Assembly (NCBI GenBank): GCA_021904315.1
Contig: CM038923.1
Location: 18,048,038 to 18,112,037, forward strand
DNA length: 64,000 nucleotides
Origin: Sphagnum magellanicum
Taxonomy: Eukaryota; Streptophyta; Sphagnopsida; Sphagnales; Sphagnaceae
Reading direction: 5' to 3'
Shown here: positions 1 to 11,700 of the stretch, piece by piece
Layout: the number at the start of each line of letters is the position of its first letter
How positions within the stretch are numbered: position 1 is the first letter of the stretch
The notes under the pieces: model-generated
Seen by the model: the letters and a program-made list of their open reading frames with translations, nothing else
Database searches by the model: none
What the model was told of the DNA's origin: nothing
Position numbers and translations under genes: made by a program

Positions 1-1900
1 GATGGTTGCCGAAAACAGTAAAAAAAACAAATATGAGGAAGGGAACCCCACCCCCTCTTATTGTTGGACTATTTACAAATGTTGCTGTCCAAGCTTTTGA
101 TGTTTGTAGCTAGTCATGATGGTGGGTTTACTCCCATTGCTTGTTTATTTTCCATGTTCTAGGGTAGTTAGGCCCAACTAGGGTTCAACTCCTCATGGAG
201 TGCTTGAAGATAATCACCAAAAAAACCTTATAAAATCATTGTTTTTGTTGGGCAAGCTTATTTAGCAAATCAAAATGCAAATGGACAATTGTTGTAACCC
301 GAGCAAAACTCTTGCAAAAATCAACTTGCAATGACATAAACAACACACAACTATTTAACACTTATTACTAACCAAATCCCACGCATAACACACACACAAC
401 AAAAAGCTCAGTGCTAAACAAATCTAGTTTAATTATAACACAAAAACAACTAGTTAAACTTTTGGTTATTCAAAAACTAACTCACATGCAATAATGTAAG
501 AATTCAAGCCCAAAACATTAATTAAACAAGAAAAACACTTGCATAATAAAAAAAATTGCAAAATAGAAACTGCATTCTAAATTTTCAAATCACCAAAAAC
601 GACTTGAGGTCACACAAAATAGGGTTATATTCCATAATATATATTTTAAACCTTGTGCATATTTGAACTGGTTCGAGATTTAGTAATTAGCTTGATTAAC
701 TCAACTTATCTTTAATTAATTAGGACTTAACTAAACTATTAAATTAACACATTTGACAAGAATTATGGTACATTCAATAAGAACAATAATTAAACCATGA
801 AACATGTTGATTGCCATGGTATCATAAAAAGGGTTCATGATTGAATGAACTAAGGAACAATCCTTAAACATATGGCCAACTTTAAAAATATTCATAAGAT
901 GTGAAAGAACCAACACATTAGAATATGTTTTTGCAAATATTATTCATTAATTTGAACAATAAAATAAAAGGGGAAATGATTGCATCAAAATGATAAAATA
1001 CTAATTACACATAATTGGCTAAAATGTTGAAAGGGACCAAAATGTCTCACAATATTCTAAACCCAAACAATCCTTGAAATATTGCTGGATTTGCACATAT
1101 TTAGGTAATTATCCAATGGTCAAGTAGAAGATGCTTGGGGAAAAATAAAGTTTCATTCATAATGTTATGAACATCACAATGTACTTGGGCATGGTAGAAA
1201 TTAATGTATCATGGTGTAGGTGCTAGAACCTAATAAATGAATGAAGGTGATGGGTAAGAAAATGGTGAACTACAACGTTTTGGTGTGACATGCACTTTAA
1301 ATAAGGGGACAAATAGAGATTGATAAAATACCAATTAAGAGTGAGCACAATAATCATATTCACAACAAATGCATACCCATCTAACATGTAGATACAATAC
1401 ATACTCATCTACGAGGCAAACATAGGTATAACCCCATGTTTATTAAAGTTATAGATACAATATGATACCCATCCATATTGGTCATAAGGGCATGTGCATG
1501 TAGGACATAGATACAATAACATGCAGCATGCTCATGTAAGTCATATAACAAATATAATCTACAAAATGATGAAACCCTGCCAAACTTTATAGAAAGAAAG
1601 CTCCCAAGAAAGGGAGAGAAAAGGAAACAAGGGGCAAGGATCGAAGTTCAGGCAAGCAAACAGCCCAACAAAGACAGGCCACAAGGAGGAAAGGGAACCA
1701 CTAAGAACGGAACCCTCGACACCAGTCACATGAAGCAAATCAACTAAAGAAAGGGGTGGTAACCAAACCCTCCACCAGTCGCATGAAGCAAATCAACTAA
1801 AGAAAGGGGAGGTAAACCCCACAAGTTGAGAAAAATGCAAAAGTTGTAATGATGAAAGTGAATTAATATTTGAATTAAAATTTGAATTTAGTATTTTATA
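1..1900. other. AT-rich spacer upstream of the kinesin gene
   Basis: I see no coding region here; the open frames are short and AT-rich and match nothing I know. The stretch holds one copy of a dispersed repeat (540-770) and purine-rich near-repeats at about 1700-1830, where a phrase containing CAGTCGCATGAAGCAAATC occurs twice. Confidence 0.6.
540..770 (-). repeat. Dispersed repeat, copy 1 (inverted relative to copy at 24.6 kb)
   Basis: Read on the minus strand, this shares an ordered set of words with 24640-24880 on the plus strand: an AATTAATTA block, TTGAGTTAAT, AATCTCGAAC, an AAGGTTT block, GGTGATTTGA and TGCAAG followed by T-rich DNA. Similarity appears to extend toward position 300. 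The family is not recognised; it could be a non-coding part of a larger transposon. Confidence 0.45.
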
Positions 1901-1924
1901 AAGACAAAAAATTCATAACTGTCG

Positions 1925-2791
1925 TTTGTTTCAGTTAGTTCGGACCGATGGACATAGCGACGACCCAGTGGATCCAGCAACTGACCCACTGGTCAGTAAC
2001 CGTTGTGTGTCAGTCGCCCCAACGGTAGCCGTTTTCCGTCCCTCCGTTCCTCTCTCTCGCGAGGGAGCGAACGAGCGGGCGAACGAGCGCGTCCCGCCAC
2101 ACTCGCACACTTCCACGGTGCACAGTTCCTTGCTCTTCTCTGGACCTGCGCAGGATCTCGATTCGTCTGCAAACTCATCAATCGGCTTCTCTCTCTGGTA
2201 CCTACTTCTATTGCTGTTTCCCAAACAATTTTTTTTCCCGCGAAGGACTGATCTGTCTTGAGCTTTTCAGCTCGACGTTTAACTCCATTCTACTAGCTCA
2301 GGAGTTTTTGTTGTTGCACCGGTTCTGGGTCGTTGTTGCATAGCTTTAGAAGAAAAAAATGGATATTTGCAATGCTTATGATGCTGTTCTTAGTTTGCGT
2401 TTGTCAAGATTTTTTGGGTGGAAATCGAGTTTTCTGTCTGTTTTCATGAGCTCATTTCCATGGGGGTTGTGTAGTCTTTTATGCAGTGCTGAAGTTTGCG
2501 CTGTAAGCTTGGGAGTTGAAGTTCTGAAAAAACATTTGCTCGAGTCTTGAGCTCTTGTGGCTGCGGATTGTAGAAACTCATGCTGCTGGAGTATGAAGAA
2601 ACTTCTGCAGCAGAGCAGCTGGTTTTAGTCGAAGAGGTCTGCATGCAGACTGTGTTGCAGGGGCCAGGAACTAAATTTGGAAGGGTTTATTGATAAGCTT
2701 CTTGCAGCAAGCGTGTGATGAAGGAGGATCAGCAGGTGGCCAGAGCTGCTAGATCGACTACTCTGGTGTAGTTGCTCACATTGGGGGAGTA
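1925..2791 (+). promoter_or_regulatory. Promoter and 5' leader of the KIN-12 gene
   Basis: Base composition changes abruptly here from AT-rich spacer to a GC-rich, CpG-containing stretch (about 1950-2110), which is typical of a plant promoter and 5' leader. A TATA-like TTTTATAAAG lies near 1892. Small open frames from 1926 to 2550 look like leader noise. The first methionine that opens into the kinesin frame is at 2792. The transcription start cannot be placed from sequence alone. Confidence 0.45.
1997..2048. promoter_or_regulatory. Cluster of four AACGG cores (MSA-like, G2/M type)
   Basis: AACGG cores occur at 2000-2004 (-), 2021-2025 (+), 2029-2033 (-) and 2044-2048 (-). Two are followed by YYA as in the MSA consensus: AACGGTTA (minus, 1997-2004) and AACGGCTA (minus, 2026-2033). 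MSA elements are bound by MYB3R factors and drive G2/M expression of plant cytokinesis genes. Function here is inferred from the density of cores and from the identity of the downstream gene. Confidence 0.5.
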
Positions 2792-5700
2792 ATGATGAAA
2801 GGGAAGACAAGCTCCCGCCTAAATCCGAAGGCCTCTGAGGCGCAACCATGTGCAGACGGTTCTCTCGAAGCTGCGGCGGCCATGGCTGCTGCGGCACGGC
2901 CTCCTCTCTCAGCTCTCTCTGGAGGGTCTCGCAACAATCTTGCTAGTGGCGCAAATGCGACGACTTTGAGCTCAAATGCTCAAGCTGCTAAAAGCGAGAA
3001 GCCGAGTCCTCGGGCCGGGACGAAGACTAGTTATGCCAGAGCAGGAGTCGCTTCTGCCGCTGCAAATCATGATCAGGGGAAGTATCCACATTTGGAAAAC
3101 AGCAGCTTCAGAATCAACTGCAACAATGTATGCAGTACTCCCACTCCCGCACGCATGACTCCAGACAGATTTGTCACGCCTAGCGCAATGACGACGACCT
3201 CCAATAGAAGCACACAATCAGCGCCTAGAAGGGCTAGTTGGGTACCGACTCCACCTAAAGCTGCGAAAAACGTCGAAGCCTCGCGTCGTTCCAGCTTTGC
3301 AGGTACCCTAGAAAACAAAGAATTCGAGAACTTCTTTCATGATGCCACATCTAGATCCACCTTCTTTGCTGCAAAAGCTTTTTCTGCACAATCTGTCATG
3401 TGAAACTTGCACACTAGTGCTTTTGTTATTAGCATCAATACTCGCTAATGCAAAAAGCTTGACGCATTTCATGACGTGTGGTTACAACCTGCAGGTACTA
3501 TTCGCCACAATGTTGCTCGAGCTTTGTCAAACAGTTTTGCAACTGAGGAGAATATGGATGTTGAGAACTCGTCATCTTCTTCATCCAGCTGCACCTCAGA
3601 GTTGAGTGACCCTGAGAGTATAAAAAGCTCAGTGTCACAAACAAGATCATCAGTGCATCATCATCAAAAAGCAGCTGGAAGAACTCAACGTTTTTCTTCT
3701 TCTTCTTCTGCTACTAGGCATGAGTTTCCTACTAGTAATTCAGCTGGACTGGAATTCCAAAGAACGCCAAACAGAGCTAATTCAAAGCCCTGGAGGACTG
3801 GCTCTTGTAGTGCTGCTGCTGCTAGTCCAAGTAATGTAAGATCCATCATGTCCGCTGGTACACTTCATAGAGGAGGTTCCGGATCACAGCAGCTGCATAT
3901 CAGCAAAAGCTTGAGCCAGAATTTTGTAGAGATGGATTTTGAGCTTGAAGAGGACTCCTCCTTTTGGAATGATCATAATGTCCAGGTGGAGTTTTTTCCT
4001 TCCTTCATTCTTTTTTTTTAAATTGTTTTTGTGCAGTTTCTAATTGTGGATGTAGTTGAGATCCTTGAAGAAACTGATTACTTGAGATTAAACATGGAGA
4101 AACCTAAATGACATGGTTTTGTGGTGGGCCTGGTATTCTGTATAGAGCTTGTGGTATTGGAGACATACATTGTCTTTTCGCACACAAGTACTGGAGCTAT
4201 GTCTGATAAGAGAAATTGGCACTAGTATTTCAGGTTTTGGTCCGGATGCGACCGCTCAGCAGTATTGAGGCAGCAAATCAAGAATTTCTTAAGTGTTTGA
4301 GGCAAGAGAGTGCTCATACTGTTACCTGGCTTGGCCAACCTGAGTCACAATTCACATTTGATCATGTGGCTGGAGAAAAGATCTCACAGGTGAGTAATTT
4401 TCTCCACAATCTTGGTGCTGAACTTCAAGCATTGTTTAGAGTATGACATTCGTCAATGCACAATTAATGTCACCTGTTGTAGCATTGTCTTGTTGTGTGG
4501 CATTTGTGAACGTACAACTCTTATCACCTGATGAGATTGCTTTCCTTTTTATTGTGAATGTGGACTTGCAGGAGAAGCTCTTCAATGTGGTGGGATTGCC
4601 CATGGTTGAGAATTGCATGGCAGGTTACAACAGCTGCATGTTTGCTTATGGCCAGGTAAATCTTCTTCACCAGTCAAACCTTCTTCAGAGATGTGATTTT
4701 GGAGATTGTAGACAGATTTCACAACTGAATGTGGTTTTGATGATATTTGGTGCAATTTTTCTTTGGTTATTTCTTACAGTTTTGCATTTTTCATTGAGTG
4801 TTGCAGACAGGAAGTGGAAAAACACATACTATGCTTGGTGACATTGATGATCTTTTTCATCAACCAAGTGACAATCGTGGGATAACTCCCCGAATATTTG
4901 AGTACTTGTTTGCCAGGATCCTTAAGGTGTATCTCAGCTACCTTCACAGAACAGTCTGGTTCACTCATTTGTCATCAAAAAGTTTTTATTTATTCACCAA
5001 GTAGAAGACATTTGTTGGGCCTTGTGGTCTGGTTGGAACCCTTGGAAGGAAGAAATTCAGGAATCCTGTTTTTTCTTTTGAGTTGGATAATCCAACTGCT
5101 ATGCACAACCTTGTCTCAAAAAATCTGTCTGTTGAAATGACAGGAGGAGGAAGAGCGGAAGTTAGAGCATCTACAATATGTGTGCAAGTGCTCCTTCTTG
5201 GAGATTTACAATGAGCAGATCACTGATTTACTGGAACCCACATCCTCAAACCTTCAGGTTAGACATGTAACTCAGCACTGAAACTCTCATTCCTTGTTTT
5301 CCAGCTCAAATGCAAGTGATCTAGCATGTGTATCACACCCACAAAATGGTAGATTTGCTGTTGTATGTTTCTTGGTGTGCTAATGTCTGCTTTAATCATC
5401 TGGAATGACAGATCCGGGAGGACTGCAAAAGTGGGGTGTATGTTGAGAACCTTTCAGAGGTTGAAGTGAAAAGCATGCAAGATGTAGTGCATCTTCTTCT
5501 GAAGGGGGCTGGCAACAGAAGGGTTGCTGCCACCCACATGAATGCCGAAAGTAGTCGTTCTCACAGCGTTTTTGCTTGCACTATTGAAAGCAGGGTATGC
5601 AAGTACATAGTCCTTTCACTTTCTCTTTCTTTGTTGTCAACAATTCTAGGTTTTCAGAACATATTTGCCTGTCCAAGTTCCTCACGGTCAGCTTTTGATT

Positions 5701-8700
5701 CTCTTTTGCACAGTGGGAGAACAATTCCCTGATAAATATGCGATTTGGACGGTTGAATTTAGTTGATCTTGCAGGTTCAGAGAGGTAATAATTCCCATTT
5801 GTCCAGTCCTCTTACAACTTCTCTCTGTATGTAAGGTTCTTGATGGAATGTCTTCTGATATCTTGGCCTTAAAGTGTTTATTCATCAAATTGATCCTGTG
5901 TGTTTCCATCTTTCCAGGCAGAAAAACTCAGGTGCAGAGGGTGAGCGCCTGAAGGAAGCAGCAAATATAAACAAATCTCTATCAACTCTTGGGTACTGAC
6001 CATTCATCTTACTTTTCCTCAAAATGCATTTATTGAGTTACTCAACCTGCAATTTCACTCTATTTGAAGCACATTTGACAATATATCAGAAGGAACTGGA
6101 CTGAGTTTGGGTGGGCAAATATGGGCAGATTGGTGATCATGATATTGGTGGATGTGGCGAATGGGAAGCAACGTCATGTACCTTATCGGGATTCCAAACT
6201 CACTTATCTTCTTCAGGTCATCATCATCTATTGCTCACATAAAAGTGCAGGAGGGAAATATCTTGTTTGAGGTTTTGAGAACCATGTTCATGTGGTTTTT
6301 GGCAGCTTTTTGTAAACTGGGAATGTTGGGTTAAGGTGTGCAGGATTCTTTAGGAGGCAACTCTAAGACTGCAATCATAGCAACAGTCAGCCCTTCAAGC
6401 TGGTACATGATCAATCTAGCTTCGTGTCACCAGTTGTAATGTCTCGACCACAATCTTTGATTGTCTGTGATTGAACTTGGTGAGAATCTAACGAATGCAG
6501 TGTGCAGATTCTTGCTCAAGTGCAGGTTTTATAACGTGGGCTAAACCTCAATGTGTGCATTGTGGCAACTGTTGGTCCCTCATCAAATCTCTCTAAATGT
6601 TCGTAGTGATTTGCTTCATGTCAGCTGCGCAATGGAGACACTGAGTACACTGAAGTTTGCTCAGCGTGCAAAATTCATCCAGAATAATGTAATGAACTTC
6701 TTGACATCCAATTGCTTTTGCAACTGCCATCTTGAATCTGATATTTTCAGAAGAGACTTATTTTCTTACTTTGCAATTGCAATCTCAATGAAAGCACACT
6801 TTGTACAAAGGGACCCAACAGAGCACGACAAGAAGGAATGCCAACTCTGAAGTGACTGACTTGCAAGTGCAGGCAATTATTAATGAAGATGCTTCAGGAG
6901 AAATGACAGCCTTACGCCGAGAAATTCAGCGTCTAAAGGCAAGAATTCTTTCTAGCTGAATCAAATCTTGCATCCCCAAAAATGAGGGCCTCTTTCATCT
7001 GGTTTTCTGTGATCTGTGTTGTTGAAGTTGTTTTGTTGATGGGAATTTTGAAAACAGGAGGAATTAAGTTCATTACGTAGCCAAACTCTTTCAAGTATGC
7101 GTCGCGAACGCAGGCGTGAGAGTGATGAATTCTTCAGATTGTCAATAACTCCAAAGGCCATCTTCAGTTCTGCTCCAGAAGATGTCCAGGAAGATGAACC
7201 GACTTTGAAGACAGAAGAGCTGCTTGAGAAGGTACTGCAATCACATGGAATGTTTCTAAGACAAGTCTTCATTATCATTTTCAAGCATCACTGCTGCCAT
7301 TTTCTATGATATGGGGTGGGTCCTTGAGTCCATCTGTATTGTTCAGTTTATAATTTCACTCTGCAGTTCACTCTATATCTGCATTGTTGTGGCACAGATA
7401 AAAGCACTGGAGGCTGTACTGGCAGGAGCCTTGAGGCGAGAACAAGTAGCAGATACAACCATAAAAGAGTTATCATCTGAGATCCAGCAACTCAACACAT
7501 TGGTATGTCTTGTATGTTCATTTTGTCCAGCATTTCACATTTGACATTGGTTTTGTTTTTTGCTTCTTACAATTTCTACCTGCCAATGGAGTAACAGTGA
7601 ACTGTGTATTGCTAAGGATCTAGAGTCAAGGAAATTAAGATCTAAGGTCTTGGGGAATCTTTTTGTTCAGGTCCAGGATCAGGAAGAAGAGACTGAGAGT
7701 TGCAGGAAAGTTGTACAACTCCGAGAAGACAAGATCCAGAGGCTTGAGTTGTTGTCGGATGAGAAACTTTCTGTAGAATCCTATCTTAATGATGAAAACA
7801 AGATGTTGGCTCAAGAGCTTCAAATCATGCAGGGGTTCATCAAATGTAATCCCAAGCTTGCACATTTATCAATGGACAATCTGCACCTCACAGAGCAACT
7901 AAAAAGGTACCTAGCATCCTGATGTTTCCGACTTGTAGTTGTCATGTTAGCATGTTCCATAAATCCTAGAAGCAGATTTCAGAGATGGTCAAAATTGGTT
8001 GAAGAAATTTAGTAACAATGGCATGTCCATTTTGCAGGTATCAAGAGTTTTATGAAGCAGGAGAGCGAGAAACCTTGTTGCAAGAGAACTTAGATCTTCG
8101 AAATCAGGCAAGCATAAGGCCATGAAAGCAGCACAAATTTAAAATCTGTAAACTGAACTGCAAAACACTTCTCTTGAAAAGCAAACATGTAAGCGACCGT
8201 TGTAACTCACTAGATTCTTGTGTGTGTTTCTGTCAGCTTTGTGAATTGTAACACATTTGCAATGACAGATGCTGGAGCTCCTCAATGGAAAGATAGCAGT
8301 GGATCAAGGTCCTGGAGCTCTCGTGAACACAGAGGTGTTGACAACTAACTGCTCTTGTGCCTCACTCTCTTTTCTGCTTTCAGGTCAACTATGTACATAA
8401 ACAGTTGCTGTCATTAGTACATGGGGCTTGGAGTTGCTTTTTGAGCAGTTATGTATGTTTCTTTGTTGGGGACATGCAGGCTGAGCATTGTCAAAAGGAG
8501 TTAGAAATATGCCGTAATGATTTGACCACCTGCTTAGAGGCTAGTGCACAAGTTCAGAGGTTGGCCACTCCTTCCCAACTTCTAAAGCATATGATCATGT
8601 TCTTGCCCCAACATCCAGATTATTTTGTTCTAGTAAAGTTGTGTACTGGGACTTTCAGTTTTGTTCTTATGTTTCTGTTTGGAATGGGTGCAGACAGTTG

Positions 8701-11700
8701 AATGAGACAGAGACTTTAGTTGGCCAACTGACATTGCAATGTGCTGAATTGCAAAAAGAACTTGTCCTGCTTAAGGTGATTTGCAGACCTTGACCTAAGC
8801 TCATACATGGTGTTCCTCTCTTCTTCAAGTTTCTTCCATTGTGAACCAATTGAAAGTGTCTCCCTTTGTTTTGCACTTACATTCAGATTTAAAGATTCAG
8901 CAGACAAACCTTTATCTCTAGAGATCTGCAACAAATATTGTGAGCAGAAAACTTGATTTGTAACCCGGAGCATGAAATAAGTGGCGGTTGGATGGTGGTT
9001 CTGCTGGATTATCTGGTATGCAGGAAGACAGAGAAGATTTGAATTCAAGATACCAAAAGATTGTAGAAGAAAAAGATCAGGAAATTGGACGTACGCAGCT
9101 GGAGTGGGAGGTGGCAGCCAAGAAACTACTGATGGAGCTGGCAGAAGGAGACAAAATTCTCATTGAGGCCGAGCAAGAGATGGAGGAGATCATCAGTGAG
9201 ACTTGGCTTCTCAAGAATCTTCACAACAAAGCTCAACGCTGGTCTGCTGAATCCAAGCAATCAGAAGCAGATGTTGACAAAGAGCAAGAATACTTTGGAA
9301 CTGGACAGTTGTTTGAGGAAAATGAGATTTTTGCTTCACAGTTACAGATCTCTGGACCTCAAGATGCTTGTGTTGCCTTTGGGGAGGAGAAAATCAGGCT
9401 GGAGAGCAAAATCCAGCAGCTTGAACAGGAGCTTCAAGACTGGCAGCAACAAACACAAACAGCTCAAGCTTTGTCAGCAAAATTGGAGGCATTGCAAAAA
9501 TGTCTGACTGATCTTGACAGAGAGAAGTCAGCAATGGAGGTTGAAATTGAATTACTGCAAGTCCGAGCACAAGAAGCCTCAACATTGTGTGAGGACAATG
9601 TTAAGCTTGAGAATAAAGCACAAAACCTAGAGTTGGAGCTATTACAATGCCAAAGCAAGAATGCTGAAGAAATTTCCTTCCTTCTAGAGGCTAAAGATAA
9701 TCTTCATGAAAGAGTGAAACACCTTGAGTTGGAGCTTAAGGACTGCCGGCAAAGAGCTGAGGAAACGCAAACCACACTGGTGGAGATGGCAAAGGACAAT
9801 TTGGAGCTCAGGGAGGAGATTGAGCTACTGTCGAATCAAGCTCAACAAGCAACTGGCCTTCTAGAAGAGAAGCATAAGCTGGAGAGGGAGATGGTAGAGC
9901 TTGAACTTGAGCTGAAGGATTCACACAGAAAGAAGTTGGCATTGCGCAAGGAAACTAAACAACTGGCATCATCTTTAGTAGAGATGGAATGCCAGAACCA
10001 ATCTCTTGCCTTAGCTGTGGAGCAAGAGGCAGGCACTTCTCTGCAGATGAAGAAGGATATGTTGGTGCTCAAAGAAGAGAAAGAGGCCCTTCAACATTTT
10101 GTTGAGAATCTTGAGCAAGAATTGAAGAACTGCCAACAGAAAGCAGAGACTACAGCACTTGTTCATGAGGAACTCCGTAGGACAGTTGTTTCCTTGCACT
10201 CAGAGCTTGGGCAAAAAGTTGAGCTGGAAGCAGATGCAGCAACTATGGCACAGTCACTGTATGACAAGCTCAAGACAAACAATGTAGAATTAGACATGGT
10301 AGTGCAGCGAAACTTTGAGCTTGAGAGAGATCTTGCTCTAAAGATTGGAGCTTTGGAGGTCCTTGCTGAAGAGCTTGCAGATGCAAACAAATCTAGACAA
10401 AATGTAGCAAGTGAGAGAGATGAATTGGCAGAACAGATAGCTGCATTACTAGCTACAGGTGCTTTGATGAGCAAGCAAGTGCAAGAGCTGCAAGGGGAAT
10501 TGCACAAGATGGGTGCTTTAATGAGTGAGCAAGTGCAAGAGCTGCAAGATGAATTGCACAAGACAGGTGCTTTGATGAGCAAGCAAGTGCGAGAGCTGCG
10601 AGAGGAATTGGACAAAACAGGTGTGCTGATGAGCAAGCAAGTACAAGAGCTGCAAGAGAAGTTGGATGAGAAGTCAAATGAGCTGCAATCCATATCACTG
10701 GACATGAGTGCACAGATTTCACACTTCCAAGGCATGGCAGCCAGTTTGGTGCAAGAACTGGAGGAGAAGAAGATTGCATTTGTGAAACTGCAAGATGAAC
10801 TTCACTCAGTGAAGCAAGAATTGGCACATTTGATCAAGAACAGGGAAAATGAACTCTGTGCAGCACGAGAAAATGAAGAGAAACTGCGAACTGAATTGTC
10901 CAATGTTACAGAAGAGCTCACAAATGCACAGAGACTTGCTGGTGAGAACAAGAGAATGGCAGATCATGTCAGACAGGAATCAGAGGATAGAGCACTCTTG
11001 ATATCTGCACTTCAAGAAAACAAGGAGAAACTCCAAGGAAACATGGAGATGCTTCAAGAAGAACTTCTTCACAAGGAAGAGCTTGTGCAGAGGTTAGAAT
11101 TTGACATCAGGGAACTGCAACATGTAGCTGAAGATTCACACCTCCAGGAAGAACTGCTTTGTGCAAATTCCCAAATCCTTGAACTTATAACAGAGGTTAA
11201 GCAAAAAATCAAGGCATGCAGTTTACTTGAAGAAGAACTGATCATGACAAGAACAGCTGCTGCAAAAGTGGCCCAGGAAAGGGATGATCTGAGATTTACA
11301 AGTGAAAACTGTCAGGAGAAGCTGAGCATTTTGGAAACAGAAGTTGCTGTTGGACGTGAGGCTTTGTGTAAAATGGAGACAGAGCTGACAGCAGTGAAGG
11401 CAGCGTCTGCTCAAGTGACAGAGGAACTAGATTGGAAGATCAAAGAGCTGGGTGCATTGGAGGTGAATTTGTTAGCTGTGCAAGCCTCCACTGCTTGTGC
11501 AGCCAAGGAAAGTAATGACCTCAAAGCTCAAGTTACAAGTTTGGCAAGCAAGGTGGAGTTCCTGGAAGCAGAGCTTCAACTTAAAGCAGAAGCAATGTCC
11601 TTATTAGAAGTCGAGCTCACAACAGCAAGCTTGGCAGCAACTGATATGACAGAAGAAAGCATTGTATTGAAAGCTCAGAATGCAGATTTGGAGGCTAGTA

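Noticed and set aside
1926-2261. 111-codon frame upstream of the kinesin
   Set aside because: It lies in the GC-rich leader, has no motif, and overlaps other frames of equal quality; it could at most be an upstream open frame.
2792-3403. Separate 203-codon gene ending at 3403
   Set aside because: The donor at 3303 joins in phase to the next exon (3495), and the result leads directly into the kinesin motor.
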